Of a DNA stretch of 64,000 nt, positions 26,494 to 37,376 are shown piece by piece. The notes beneath the pieces were generated by a model. The model did not search any database. It was given only the letters and a program-made list of their open reading frames with translations, and was not told the origin of the DNA. The DNA is from Gemmatimonadaceae bacterium (GTDB taxonomy: Bacteria; Gemmatimonadota; Gemmatimonadetes; Gemmatimonadales; Gemmatimonadaceae): NCBI GenBank assembly GCA_036003045.1, contig DASYSS010000032.1, forward strand, positions 1 through 64,000, written 5' to 3'. Numbering within the stretch: the first letter of the stretch is position 1; the number at the start of each line of letters is the position of its first letter. The position numbers were made by a program, and so were the translations under genes.

Positions 26494-26952
26494 ATGTTCA
26501 CCGACCGCAGTCTCGCATACACCGCCGGCCGAATGATGCCGGCCGGTCAGGTCCTCGATGAAGCATTCGGCGACCGTTCCGCTGCCGCCGAGTCATATTG
26601 GATGCCCACGTTCGATCTAGCCGAGCGAGCGGGTGAGTATGTGCTGATCGTGGAGTTGCCCGGGGTCGATCCGAATGCGATCGATCTCAGCGTTGAAAAG
26701 AACGTCCTCACGGTTCGCGGTGTGAAGCATCCGAGCTTCTCGGTTGAATCAAATCGTGACACGCGAGTGTACGCACTGGAACGGAACACTGGGCCCTTCG
26801 GTCGCGCCGTGCGCCTGCCCGAACACATCGAAAGCCAACAGATCGAGGCGTCGTTCACCAATGGCGTTCTCGAAGTTCGCATTCCGAAGAGTTCGGCCGC
26901 GCAACCACGAAAGATTCCGATTGCCGGCGAGCGGGAGCGTTCAGTGAACTAA
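26494..26952 (+). CDS. Hsp20 / alpha-crystallin family small heat-shock protein
   Basis: 152 residues starting MFTDRSLAYTAGRMM, with AGGAGG seven bases before the ATG; a TTG six bases earlier is rejected. The alpha-crystallin domain spans about 40-140: WMPTFDLAERAGEYVLIVELPGVDPNAIDLSVEKNVLTVRGV, then ERNTGPFGRAVRLPEHIE and ASFTNGVLEVRIPKS (the family's A-x-x-x-N-GVL-x-V motif). It is an ATP-independent holdase chaperone. The HPF-sigma fusion gene follows 46 bases downstream on the same strand, so both are likely co-transcribed. Confidence 0.95.
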   Translation: MFTDRSLAYTAGRMMPAGQVLDEAFGDRSAAAESYWMPTFDLAERAGEYVLIVELPGVDPNAIDLSVEKNVLTVRGVKHPSFSVESNRDTRVYALERNTGPFGRAVRLPEHIESQQIEASFTNGVLEVRIPKSSAAQPRKIPIAGERERSVN

Positions 26953-26998
26953 CGAAACTCATTCCTTCTCGACAAAGGGCCTTTCATCGGCGCGTGCT

Positions 26999-28033
26999 AT
27001 GAACAAGACGTCTGCAAATGCCGAGACCGACCTACGTTTGACCCCTCTCTCGGAAACGGCTGACGGGCAGGGGGGGCCGCTGAGCGCGGAGGCGTGGGCC
27101 TCCGCGCTTCGGCGCATCGAAAAGCTGGTTCGCCATGCGTCCTTTGACCAACGCGCGTTGCGGGTGCGGCTTCGGCCCCGCGGCTCCCACCACGAGGCGC
27201 GTGTGGTTCTGGTCCTCCCGGCCGATACACTCGTTGGACTTGGCGAAGGCGCAACGGCCGACCTGGCGTTTTCGGACGCCATCGGCTGGCTGGCTGGCGA
27301 ACTTCGACGACGCACTGAAATTGCACGCGCCGAAGCCGTCGAACTGCGACGCCGATTGCGCCAGCGAGACATTGCCGGCGCAACCGGTTTTCTTGTGCTC
27401 GATTACGCTCGCGGCGACGACGCGTCTTTCATCGATGTTTTTCGCCCGCTGTTGCGCCACGTGCGAGATCACGCCTATCGCGAGCTCGCGGCGGCGGAAT
27501 GCGTGGGGGCGGCTGAATTGAGGGCTGTCACGGTATCAGACGTCCTCGACCAAGCCTTGGCGCGCGCGTGGGATCGCTTCGGAGACCGGCCCCGCGATCG
27601 CGCCGTCGACGAATGGCTCATCATTCTTCTTGAAGAACTTCTCGATGAGTATGTCGGCGAAGCCGTGCCGCTGTCTACGTCGGAGGGCGACGACGCGCAG
27701 CGCATCGGGCGTCTTGCGGCGAGGCACGAGCGCCTCGCCGACAGTGAGCCGCACTGGGGACGCCGGTCGTTGCTCAGCTGCGAAGCGGTGTTGCCTGACG
27801 CGGAGCCGAGTGAGTTGTTCACAGGCCTCGGTCCTGATGCTGAGGACCGGATATTGATGAACCTGCTTGCAGATGTACCACCTGCGCCCCGGCGCGCATT
27901 TACGCTGTCCACCTTGGAGGGATACAGCGTCGACGAAATCGCGCGTATTCAGTCCCGCTCGCCGGACGCTGTGCACGCGGATATCCGCCGGGTGCGCGAC
28001 CGCCTCCGCGGGCGCGTCACCGACTACGGTTAG
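26999..28033 (+). CDS. HPF/RaiA-like domain fused to sigma-70-like regions 2 and 4
   Basis: 344 residues from ATG. After about 36 variable residues there is an HPF/RaiA-like domain (about 37-125): RIEKLVRHASFDQRALRVRLRPRG, VVLVLPADTLVGLGEGATADLAFSDAIGWLAGELRR. Then comes a divergent sigma region 2-like stretch (about 130-230; VSDVLDQALARAWDRFGDRPRD, DEWLIILLEELLDEYV). Last is a region 4-like helix-turn-helix (about 290-342; PPAPRRAFTLSTLEGYSVDEIARIQSRSPDAVHADIRRVRDRLRG). This would link ribosome hibernation with transcription control in stress. It lies 46 bases after hsp20. Domain calls are by eye; promoter binding is unproven. Confidence 0.75.
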   Translation: MNKTSANAETDLRLTPLSETADGQGGPLSAEAWASALRRIEKLVRHASFDQRALRVRLRPRGSHHEARVVLVLPADTLVGLGEGATADLAFSDAIGWLAGELRRRTEIARAEAVELRRRLRQRDIAGATGFLVLDYARGDDASFIDVFRPLLRHVRDHAYRELAAAECVGAAELRAVTVSDVLDQALARAWDRFGDRPRDRAVDEWLIILLEELLDEYVGEAVPLSTSEGDDAQRIGRLAARHERLADSEPHWGRRSLLSCEAVLPDAEPSELFTGLGPDAEDRILMNLLADVPPAPRRAFTLSTLEGYSVDEIARIQSRSPDAVHADIRRVRDRLRGRVTDYG

Positions 28034-28181
28034 GACAGCCGGCCAGGCTGCATGGCGATGTGGCGCCGACAGTGTGCCGATCGGGCTCGAGCTTGAAGGG
28101 GGAGTCGGCGCGATTCTGTCGATCTTTCACCAGCAGGTGCTGCACGGTCACAGCCCATTCGCCGGCGGTATCAGGGTCCCA

Positions 28182-29048
28182 CTATGTGCGCCTCGGACTC
28201 GCCTGGCGCCCCTGAATCAAAGCCGTCGCTGTGAGCGAATACACCTGAAAGTCTCCGACAAGCTCGTAACCCAAACGTTTGTAGATAGCGTTTGATGTCG
28301 GATTAGCCAGGTCCGTGTGCAGGAAAGCGAACTCACGGCCGCCATCCAGGACGGCTTGTGTAAGTGCGGCTACCAAGGCGCTCGCGTATCCGCGGCCCCG
28401 CTCTTCTGGTGGCGTGTAGACGTTGTTGATTCGAATGCCATGGGGCGTCGGGGCGACAGCCGCCGCCACCGACACCAGACGCCCTTCGACTTCCCACACA
28501 TGCATGTCGCCACGATCTATGTGCCCGTCAACGCGGGCGATCGCGCTCTCGAGGGAAATCTCTTCAGACAGCGCCTCCGCGTGGAGACGCCGTGACCAGT
28601 GCGCGAGTAGGTCGCGGTCGTTCGACTGGGCTTGGCGAAACCGACCGTGGGCCCTCGGTGCCCCGACGACACGGCGGCTCTCATAGATCCCCTGAGTCAT
28701 GCCGCGGCTCCATGGCAGTTGCGACCCGGCAACGAATGCATCGACCGCCGCAATCGGCCCCAAAACGGCATCGCACCCGGGGGGGTGGGCGTCAGCCGCG
28801 ATGAGAGCCATCGCCCCACCCCTGCCCTCGCGGGAAACGATCAGTCTCGTGTTGGTGCGTAAGCCGGCGGCAACGACATTTCCATTTGCCAGCACAAGTG
28901 CGCAATAGACCGGAGCCGAGGGTCTGGTCGCGATGGCAACACCGAGCATGAGGCCATGCTGAGCCTCATGCTCCGAGAGAAACGAGGTGCCGTACTGGAG
29001 GAATTCAGTCACGCTTGCTGGGCGCATGAGTTCCATGCGTCCAAGCAT
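28182..29048 (-). CDS. GNAT-family N-acetyltransferase
   Basis: 288 residues. The N-terminal half is a degenerate GNAT-like region. The C-terminal half has the acetyl-CoA motif in YTPPEERGRGYASALVAALTQAVLDGG and then HTDLANPTSNAIYKRLGYELVGDF, the usual end of FR47-like acetyltransferases. Two-domain proteins of this kind often modify small molecules or antibiotics. Start uncertain: ATGs at 29048, 29036 and 29027 all lack a strong ribosome site. It stands alone between plus-strand genes; 148 bases before its stop hold nothing recognisable. Confidence 0.85.
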   Translation of the reverse strand: MLGRMELMRPASVTEFLQYGTSFLSEHEAQHGLMLGVAIATRPSAPVYCALVLANGNVVAAGLRTNTRLIVSREGRGGAMALIAADAHPPGCDAVLGPIAAVDAFVAGSQLPWSRGMTQGIYESRRVVGAPRAHGRFRQAQSNDRDLLAHWSRRLHAEALSEEISLESAIARVDGHIDRGDMHVWEVEGRLVSVAAAVAPTPHGIRINNVYTPPEERGRGYASALVAALTQAVLDGGREFAFLHTDLANPTSNAIYKRLGYELVGDFQVYSLTATALIQGRQASPRRT

Positions 29049-29184
29049 ATCGGCTTCAACGTCCAGTCGTCCAGCCGCCGAGTCGCCGCCGGGTTACCGC
29101 TTGGGCGGATTGATACAGACGACGAGCGATTGAAAGAAATGTTCATCACGCCGCGACACCGGACCCGCCGCTACCTTCTATTGA

Positions 29185-30452
29185 ATGCCTCTTACTGCCC
29201 TCGCACGCAACACGTTCGCGCTCGTCGCAATCGTCGCGGCTCACACTGCGGCGCAGGTCGCACCGCCGAGGAGTCCGTCTCCCCGGCCTGACATGCTTCA
29301 CGTGCCGGGACATGAGGTCACCATCTCCCTGCTCACCATGGGCGACGGAGACGCGGTGTGGGAGATGTTCGGCCACACCGCGATTCGCGTCCGCGACACC
29401 GTCGATGGCCGCGACACCGTGTTCAACTGGGGCGCGTTCGACATGAGCAAACCCCACTTCATCCTGCACTTTCTACAGGGATTGAACCGCTATCAGATGG
29501 TCGGCGACCCGATGCAGAGCGTGATGCTCGGCTACCGAGCAATGAATCGGAGCGTGACCGAGCAGGAGCTCGCCCTCACCGACGCGCAGAAGGACTCGGT
29601 CATCGACATCATCCGCGTCAACGCGGAGCCGCAGAACTTGGAGTACTGGTACGACTATTTCGTCGACAACTGCGCCACTCGGCCGCGCGACATCCTCGAC
29701 CATGTGCTCGGTGGTCAGCTCCACGCCGGCGCGGACTCGCTCACACCGACGTCGTACCGCTTCCACACGCTGCGCCTGATGCAGGGCGACAAGCTCCTCG
29801 TCACGGGCGTCGACATCGGACTCGGCGAGCCGTCGGACCGGCCGATCACCAAGTGGCAGGAGATGTTTCTCCCGCAGAAGCTGCACGATTGGGTGGCGAC
29901 GAAGCAGGTCCGCGACAGCGCCGGCACGCCGCACTCGCTCGTGCGGCGCGAACAGGTGCTCTATCAGGCGACGCGGCCGCCCGAGCAGGCGGCGCCGCCG
30001 AACCTGGCGCTGTGGCTGACGCTCATCGGATTCGTGCTCGCCTCGATCTTCGCGTGGCTCGGCGTAAGGGGTGGCCCAACGGCTGCGTCGGTGGTCTACG
30101 CCCTGTGGGCGCTCGCATGCGGGCTGCTCGGGTGCGTGGTCTTCGCGCTTTGGACGATGACCAACCACCGTTTCGCGTACTACAACGAGAACCTGCTCGT
30201 CTTCAACCCCCTCTGGCTGGCCCTCGTCATTCTGCTGCCGATGTACATGCGCAGCGGCCGCGCGCCCCGCGCGACGCGCGGCATCCTCGTCGTGCTCGCC
30301 GGTCTCGCGGTGCTTGCCCTGTTGGCACATGCGGTGATGGTGTCGAGGCAGGTGAACGTGGGCGTGATCGGGCTCGTTCTACCGCCGACGCTCGCCATTG
30401 CATATGTCGCGACGAACCGATTTCGAATTGATCGCGCACCGCACACGACGTA

Positions 30453-30456
<4 letters not shown>
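29185..30456 (+). CDS. DUF4105 (Lnb N-terminal-like) membrane protein
   Basis: 423 residues. The N-terminal signal ends near PRPDMLHVPGHEVT. The DUF4105 part shows VWEMFGHTAIRV, VFNWGAFDMSKPHFILHFLQG and LEYWYDYFVDNCATRPRDIL, containing the family's FGH, NWG and D-N-C residues, which suggest a thiol hydrolase or transferase-like site. Four or more C-terminal membrane helices follow (about 268-410). Probably acts on the periplasmic face of the inner membrane. The stop overlaps by four bases the stop of the convergent permease. Confidence 0.85.
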
Positions 30457-32918
<2,462 letters not shown>

Positions 32919-33048
32919 TGGTTTGTCGGGATGCGGGTTCAGACAGCTTGAGGGAGAGAGACGGCGGCGTCAATGCTTCCTATCCCTACGTCGTTTGGAG
33001 TGGGGAAAAATCGACATGGTCGACGATGGCCCCCCATACGGGGAGTGC

Positions 33049-33268
33049 CGGCCACTCTGAGTTCGATTGCCTGGTTGGGTCCGGCTTTTCGCTCGTCAAC
33101 AGGGACGGACATCAGACCACTGATCACTTTCGGCGCTGGACGGCGACGCTCCCCTTCCGCGTACCGTCCATAGTCACGCCTAACCCGTTGTCTGACATCA
33201 GGAATCAGTCTTCCGACTTCGAGCGCGCAGCCGCACCCCGCCCGCCGAGACAGACCTCACAGTGGCCG
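33049..33268. repeat. dispersed repeat with terminal inverted repeats, copy 1
   Basis: 220 bp, left end CGGCCACTCTGAG and right end CTCACAGTGGCCG (one mismatch in the 13-bp terminal inverted repeat). The interior shares GGACATCAGA, TGTCTGACATCAGG and CTTCCGACTTCGAGCGC with the other two copies. No long reading frame is conserved between copies. It lies 130 bases upstream of the ADOP gene start. The rest of the 616-base gap between 32918 and 33535 holds only the ArsR-like remnant. Confidence 0.8.
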
Positions 33269-33271
33269 CGA

Positions 33272-33502
33272 TCAATCGCTGCTGTTCACGGGGATCTTCT
33301 CCTGTGCTTGCGCGCACGGGCCGCTTCCCTTTCGCTCGGAATACACGACGAGGCGGTCGACGGCCCCTGTCCAGAATCGCTCGTAGTCGCGAAGCCATTC
33401 GCTTGGTCCGCGGAGCGATTTCGCGGAGAGGCGCACGTCGACGGTGCGGCTCACCAGGCGAGAAATTGACGCGCTGGAGTTGCCGGGAGCGACGCCCGGC
33501 AT
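33272..33502 (-). pseudogene. possible ArsR-family regulator C-terminal remnant
   Basis: On the minus strand the reading contains RLSAKSLRGPSEWLRDYERF followed by WTGAVDRLVVYSER, the C-terminal helix pattern (P-L-x-x-x-x-x-WL-x-x-Y-x-x-FW-x-x-x-x-DRL) of ArsR regulators of the AHSA1-linked type, like the intact one at 5814. The DNA-binding part is missing and the rest looks random. It abuts repeat copy 1. Confidence 0.45.
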
Positions 33503-33534
33503 AGCTTCGAGCTTTCCCCTCTACCCCTCGCGCA

Positions 33535-34797
33535 ATGTTCAATCGCCGCATTTCTCCTGTCTTCGTGGCCGGCGCGGCGACGCTGGTTGCGGCGCACGCC
33601 AACGCTCAAGCCGCCACGCACGACCGCTGGATGGCGACGTGGGCGCCCAGCATGTCCGCCTCGCCGCCGCGCCCGCCCGCCGACTCGATCGATCGCACGC
33701 CGACACTCGTGAACCGCACGCTCAGGGAAATCGTCCGCGTGAGCACCGGCGGGAGTCGCGTGCGGCTCAAGTTGTCGAACCAGTACGGCGACCGTCCGTT
33801 GGTCATCGGAAGCGTCCACGTGGCGCTCCGAAAGTCCGGCGCCGAGATCGATCCCGGCACCGATCGGCCGGTCACGTTCAACGGACGATCGTCGGTCGTC
33901 ATCCGCGCGGGCGCGAGCCTCGTCAGCGACGGCGTGGCTCTGGCGCTTCCCAATCTCGCCGACGTCGCGATCTCCTTGTTCGTCGCCGACTCGGCGCGCC
34001 TCAGCACGCGACACGCGTTGGGGCTGCAGACGAATTACGTATCAGCGTCCGGCGACTTCACCGGATCGGCGAGCTTCGCCCCCGACACGACGCTTCAGAT
34101 CTGGCCCTTCCTCGCCGGGATCGACGTCGTCAATCCGGCAGTGACGGGAGTGATCGTCGCATTCGGGAACTCGATCACCGACGGCGTCGGCTCGAAGGCC
34201 GACTCGAACTCGCGCTGGCCGGACGTTCTCGAGCGGCGCCTCCTCGCCTCGAAGGAACCGCTCAAGGCGATCGTCAACGCCGGCATCTCAGGGAATCGCG
34301 TGCTGTCGCCTGGCGCCGGGCCGAGCGCGCTCGAGCGGTTCGACCGCGACGTGTTGATGCAGCCGGGCGTGACGCACGTGATCGTGCTCGAGGGAATCAA
34401 CGACATCAATGGCGGTACCTACGGGGGCGGCACCGGTGCGCCGAATCCGCGCAACGAAGTGAGCGCCGACGAGCTCATCGCGGGCCACCAACAACTCATC
34501 GATCGCGCGCACGAGCGAGGGATCGTGATCTTCGGCGCGACGCTCACGCCCGAGGGCGGGATGCGTGGCGCGAGCGCGGCGCGTGATGCCAAGCGCATTG
34601 CGTTGAACAATTGGATCCGGACGAGCGGAGCGTACGACGGTGTGATCGACTTCGACAAGCTGACGCGCGATCCGTCCGACACGACGCGATTCCTGCCCGC
34701 GTACGATTCCGGCGACCACCTGCATCCGAGCGGTGCGGGATACGTGACGATGGCCGGAGGAATAGACCTCGCACTGTTCCGGAAGACGCCGCGCTAA
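33535..34797 (+). CDS. secreted SGNH/GDSL-family hydrolase
   Basis: 420 residues with signal MFNRRISPVFVAGAATLVAAHANAQA. It shows the SGNH blocks in order: VIVAFGNSITDGVGS (block I; Ser nucleophile in GNSITDG, where GDS is more usual), NAGISGNRVL (block II Gly), VIVLEGINDI (block III Asn) and SGDHLHPSGAGY (block V with D and H). The N-terminal 190 residues are a beta-rich domain as in plant-cell-wall esterases of this type. Periplasmic or secreted esterase; substrate not predictable. Overlaps the end of the small minus-strand gene by four bases. Confidence 0.92.
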   Translation: MFNRRISPVFVAGAATLVAAHANAQAATHDRWMATWAPSMSASPPRPPADSIDRTPTLVNRTLREIVRVSTGGSRVRLKLSNQYGDRPLVIGSVHVALRKSGAEIDPGTDRPVTFNGRSSVVIRAGASLVSDGVALALPNLADVAISLFVADSARLSTRHALGLQTNYVSASGDFTGSASFAPDTTLQIWPFLAGIDVVNPAVTGVIVAFGNSITDGVGSKADSNSRWPDVLERRLLASKEPLKAIVNAGISGNRVLSPGAGPSALERFDRDVLMQPGVTHVIVLEGINDINGGTYGGGTGAPNPRNEVSADELIAGHQQLIDRAHERGIVIFGATLTPEGGMRGASAARDAKRIALNNWIRTSGAYDGVIDFDKLTRDPSDTTRFLPAYDSGDHLHPSGAGYVTMAGGIDLALFRKTPR

Positions 34798-35150
34798 TGG
34801 CCTAACGCGTCCAACGCTTGCGCGGCGTCGGGATAGAAATTCGCGATGAACTGAAGTGTCTCCCCCGCCTTGCTGCGCTGAAAGACGCACGTGTACATCG
34901 AAAGCTCTCGCAGCTTGACGAGATCGGGGATCTCGCCGCCCTCGACGTCGCCGCCGTTGAAGAGCGCCCGGTCGTATCCGCCGAAGATATTCGGTACTCT
35001 CGCCGTCAGCCCTTTGAAAGGGCAGCCGGCTTTCGGCGGCGATGCGCCGCCCTTTTGCTCGCCACCCTGCGCGCGGGCGGGTCGCACGATCAGTAGCGAT
35101 CTACCGGCCGCACGCGCTGTAAAGCTTTCTCCCCATCGCAGGAACGGCAA
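34794..35150 (-). CDS. hypothetical protein (C-terminal part looks coding)
   Basis: Up to 118 residues. From about residue 48 to the end (LTARVPNIFGGYDRALFNGG... IPDLVKLRELSMYTCVFQRSK... LQFIANFYPDAAQALDALGH) codon use is strongly GC-rich in the third position, as in real genes here. The first 45 residues are weaker and the true start is unclear. No family recognised. It converges with the SGNH hydrolase, overlapping its stop. Confidence 0.4.
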   Translation of the reverse strand: MPFLRWGESFTARAAGRSLLIVRPARAQGGEQKGGASPPKAGCPFKGLTARVPNIFGGYDRALFNGGDVEGGEIPDLVKLRELSMYTCVFQRSKAGETLQFIANFYPDAAQALDALGH

Positions 35151-35160
35151 TTCAACACAG

Positions 35161-35249
35161 ATGACGCAGATTTGAACTACAATCCCGCAGATTGTTTCGC
35201 TCTATATCTGCGTCATCGTCGTTCCAGTCTGCGTCATCTGCGTCATCTG
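35161..35249. repeat. TCTGCGTCA tandem/inverted repeat block
   Basis: ATGACGCAGAT (35161-35171) is the exact inverse of ATCTGCGTCAT (35206-35216). Two more direct units of TCTGCGTCA follow, starting at 35228 and 35237. The block lies just left of the insertion element end at 35254. It is an intergenic repeat motif; role unknown. Confidence 0.55.
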
Positions 35250-35253
35250 ATCT

Positions 35254-36444
35254 TATAAAGCGTTGGCCTCCGAGCCGGTCGGACACTAAGGTGGATTGTC
35301 CAAGATCCCCAGAGTGCCTTCCCAACAAGGAGGCCAACGTGTTTGTCGTCGGAATTGATGCTCACACAAGGTATGTCGTCCTCGTGGTCCTCAACAGCAG
35401 CGGTCAGCGCGTGCTTGGCCCGACGCGCGTGCGCGTGAGCGAGCCGGCGCGCGTGCGCGAGGTGCTCGCCCCGTTTCAGCCGCTGGAGGCCGTCGTCGAG
35501 ACGTCCTCGACCTGGCCCTGGCTGGAGGACGTGCTGCAGCCGCTCGGGGTGCGGTTCGCGCTCGCGCATGCGCGGCGGCTGCGCGCCATCGCCGAGGCGA
35601 ATTACAAGCGCGACGAGATCGACGCCGAACTGCTCGGCCGCATGCGCCTCGCCGGCCTCATTCCGGCCGTGTACGCCACGCCGCCCACCCAGCGCGAGTG
35701 GGCGACCCTCATCCGCCATCGGACCGCGCTCGTGGCGCAGCGCACGGCCCCGGTGAATCGCATTCATGCCCAGCTTCATCGCCGGGGCCTCTGGCTCGAG
35801 CGCGGCCGACTGCTCACGCGCCAGGGCCGCGCGTGGGTGCGCCACGAGGCCGGGCCGCAGCTCAGTCTGGAAGAGCGCGCGCTGGTGCGCAGCTACGCCG
35901 GCCTTGCGCCGCGCTCGTCGCAAAGTGGGGGCGCGGCATCCGGCACGGACCGATTCCCGCCGGCGCGAATCGGTGGCTCCGCGGCGCACTCGTGCGGGCG
36001 GTCGTCTCGCACGTCCAGACCGCGCCCGCCAGCGCACTCTCGCAATATTACACGATGCAGAAGGCGCGCGTGGGCTGGCCCGTCGCGCGCGTCGCCACGG
36101 CGCGGAAGCTCGCGCGCGTCATCCATGCACTGTTGCGCACGCAGCGTACCTGGATTGAGACACCGACTCGGGGAGAGCTCCGCTCAACGCATGCCGCCCA
36201 GACGGCCATCATCTGATTGAGCCCCCCAACTCGCATAGGAGATCATGAGTCTTCAATCCACCGAAGCAACTCGCATAGCTGCGTGAGGTAGCGCCGCTGC
36301 CTCGCCCCACGATCGGTCGCGAATCGGTTTCATCACGGCACCATGAAGGATCTTGGACGAACCTCCGTGCTCCGCCGCCGCGCTCATGTGCTGTCTGTGA
36401 ACGCGGGAGCTGGGCTACGCCCACTTGACAGCCAACGCTTTATA
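35254..36444 (+). mobile_element. IS110/IS1111-type insertion sequence remnant
   Basis: Outer ends TATAAAGCGTTGGC (35254-35267) and GCCAACGCTTTATA (36431-36444) form a perfect 14-bp inverted repeat around a damaged transposase gene. Inverted repeats at such positions are known from the IS1111 group of IS110. About 214 bases of the 3' part (36217-36430) are non-coding. No target duplication was seen. The boundary is inferred from the repeat and the gene only. Confidence 0.6.
35339..36216 (+). pseudogene. IS110-family DEDD transposase, internally deleted and frameshifted
   Basis: Start GTG with AAGGAGG about seven bases before. N-terminal DEDD_Tnp part: VFVVGIDAHTRYVVLVVLNS (first Asp), VVETSSTW (Glu) and NYKRDEIDAELLGRM (Asp pair). 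The reading passes directly from the central helices to SYAGLAPRSSQSGG; the helix-hairpin-helix region before it (normally with PGIG) is missing. The C-terminal part (RHGPIPAGANRWLRGALVRA, ARKLARVIHALL) continues in another frame after a shift near 35930. About 292 codons in all, shorter than intact IS110 proteins. Inactive. Confidence 0.8.
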
Positions 36445-36478
36445 GCTGCGTTGAAGTAGTTTCGCAGTACGTCGTGAC

Positions 36479-37165
36479 TCAAGGGAGCGCCTGCTGAAAG
36501 GTCCGCGCTTCCGCGGGCACGTTCGCCGGGGGTCCGCCGAACAGCAATTGCGTAGTGGTCGCGCCGCTGCCGTAATAGTCCCGGTTGTCGTCCTCGTCCG
36601 GCTTCAGCTCCGCGCCCTCGAGCGAGACTCCAGCGAACAGGCCTTTCGACTTGGCGTAGGAGTAGATCTCGGCTTTCAGGTCGAGGTTGGTGGCGGCTTC
36701 GGCGCTGCGCCCGAAGGGGCCCGCTGCGACGCTGGCCTGACCGCCCAGGGTCACGCGCGACCCATCGACGAGCGAATGCGCCCCACGGTCGTTCATGAAG
36801 AACAACGCGATGTCCGACGACTCGGCGCCGAGTTGCAGGCCCCAACTTCCGCCGCTGATGCTGATGAACGCTGGGGTGCTCCACCCGCTTTCCGTTCGAC
36901 AGGAAATCACGCCGCTCCCGTGGCGCGCCCCGAAGCCCACGGCCGCCTTGATCACACCGGGCAGAACCGCGATGCACTTTGCGCGAGCCAGCAACTCCTT
37001 GGGAACCGCCTTGTCGGCCGTCGTGGTCAGCTCACGATATACCGCAGTCGCGTCCGCCAGCTTGGCGCCCGGCCCTTTCGCCTTACCGCGCGGAGTTTCC
37101 GCCCGCGCGGTTCCAACCATGGCCACCGCCGCGCACAGCGCCAACGCGTTTGAGTATTTCCTCAT
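36479..37165 (-). CDS. SYLF-domain (Ysc84-like) lipid-binding protein, secreted
   Basis: 228 residues from MRKYSNALALCAAVAMVGTARAE (signal peptide), with AAGGAGG upstream; longer frames are rejected. The SYLF domain runs from about residue 45: KAVPKELLARAKCIAVLPGVIKAAVGFGARHGSGVISC, AFISISGGSWGLQLGAESSDIALFFMNDRG and DLKAEIYSYAKSKGLFAGVSLEGAELKPDEDDN. Such proteins bind phosphoinositide-type lipids in eukaryotes; the bacterial role is unknown, likely envelope-located. It is divergent from the kinase gene with 211 bases between. Confidence 0.92.
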   Translation of the reverse strand: MRKYSNALALCAAVAMVGTARAETPRGKAKGPGAKLADATAVYRELTTTADKAVPKELLARAKCIAVLPGVIKAAVGFGARHGSGVISCRTESGWSTPAFISISGGSWGLQLGAESSDIALFFMNDRGAHSLVDGSRVTLGGQASVAAGPFGRSAEAATNLDLKAEIYSYAKSKGLFAGVSLEGAELKPDEDDNRDYYGSGATTTQLLFGGPPANVPAEARTFQQALP

Positions 37166-37376
37166 CTGAGCCCTCCTTGGGTGCTCCCCCTGGCGCAACA
37201 ACCGTTCCTCCGCCGAAGGGGGGTGATACAGTGTCGTACTCCCGCGGTTCGCGACGTGTTCCGCAGGCAGCGGTTGGGCCGATGGTCGTCCCTGCGGAGC
37301 AGTCGAACCCATTACGGTGAGGCACCACGCGCCGTACCTTAGTCGATCCTCACCCCGGCGACGTCGCCGCGTTGAC

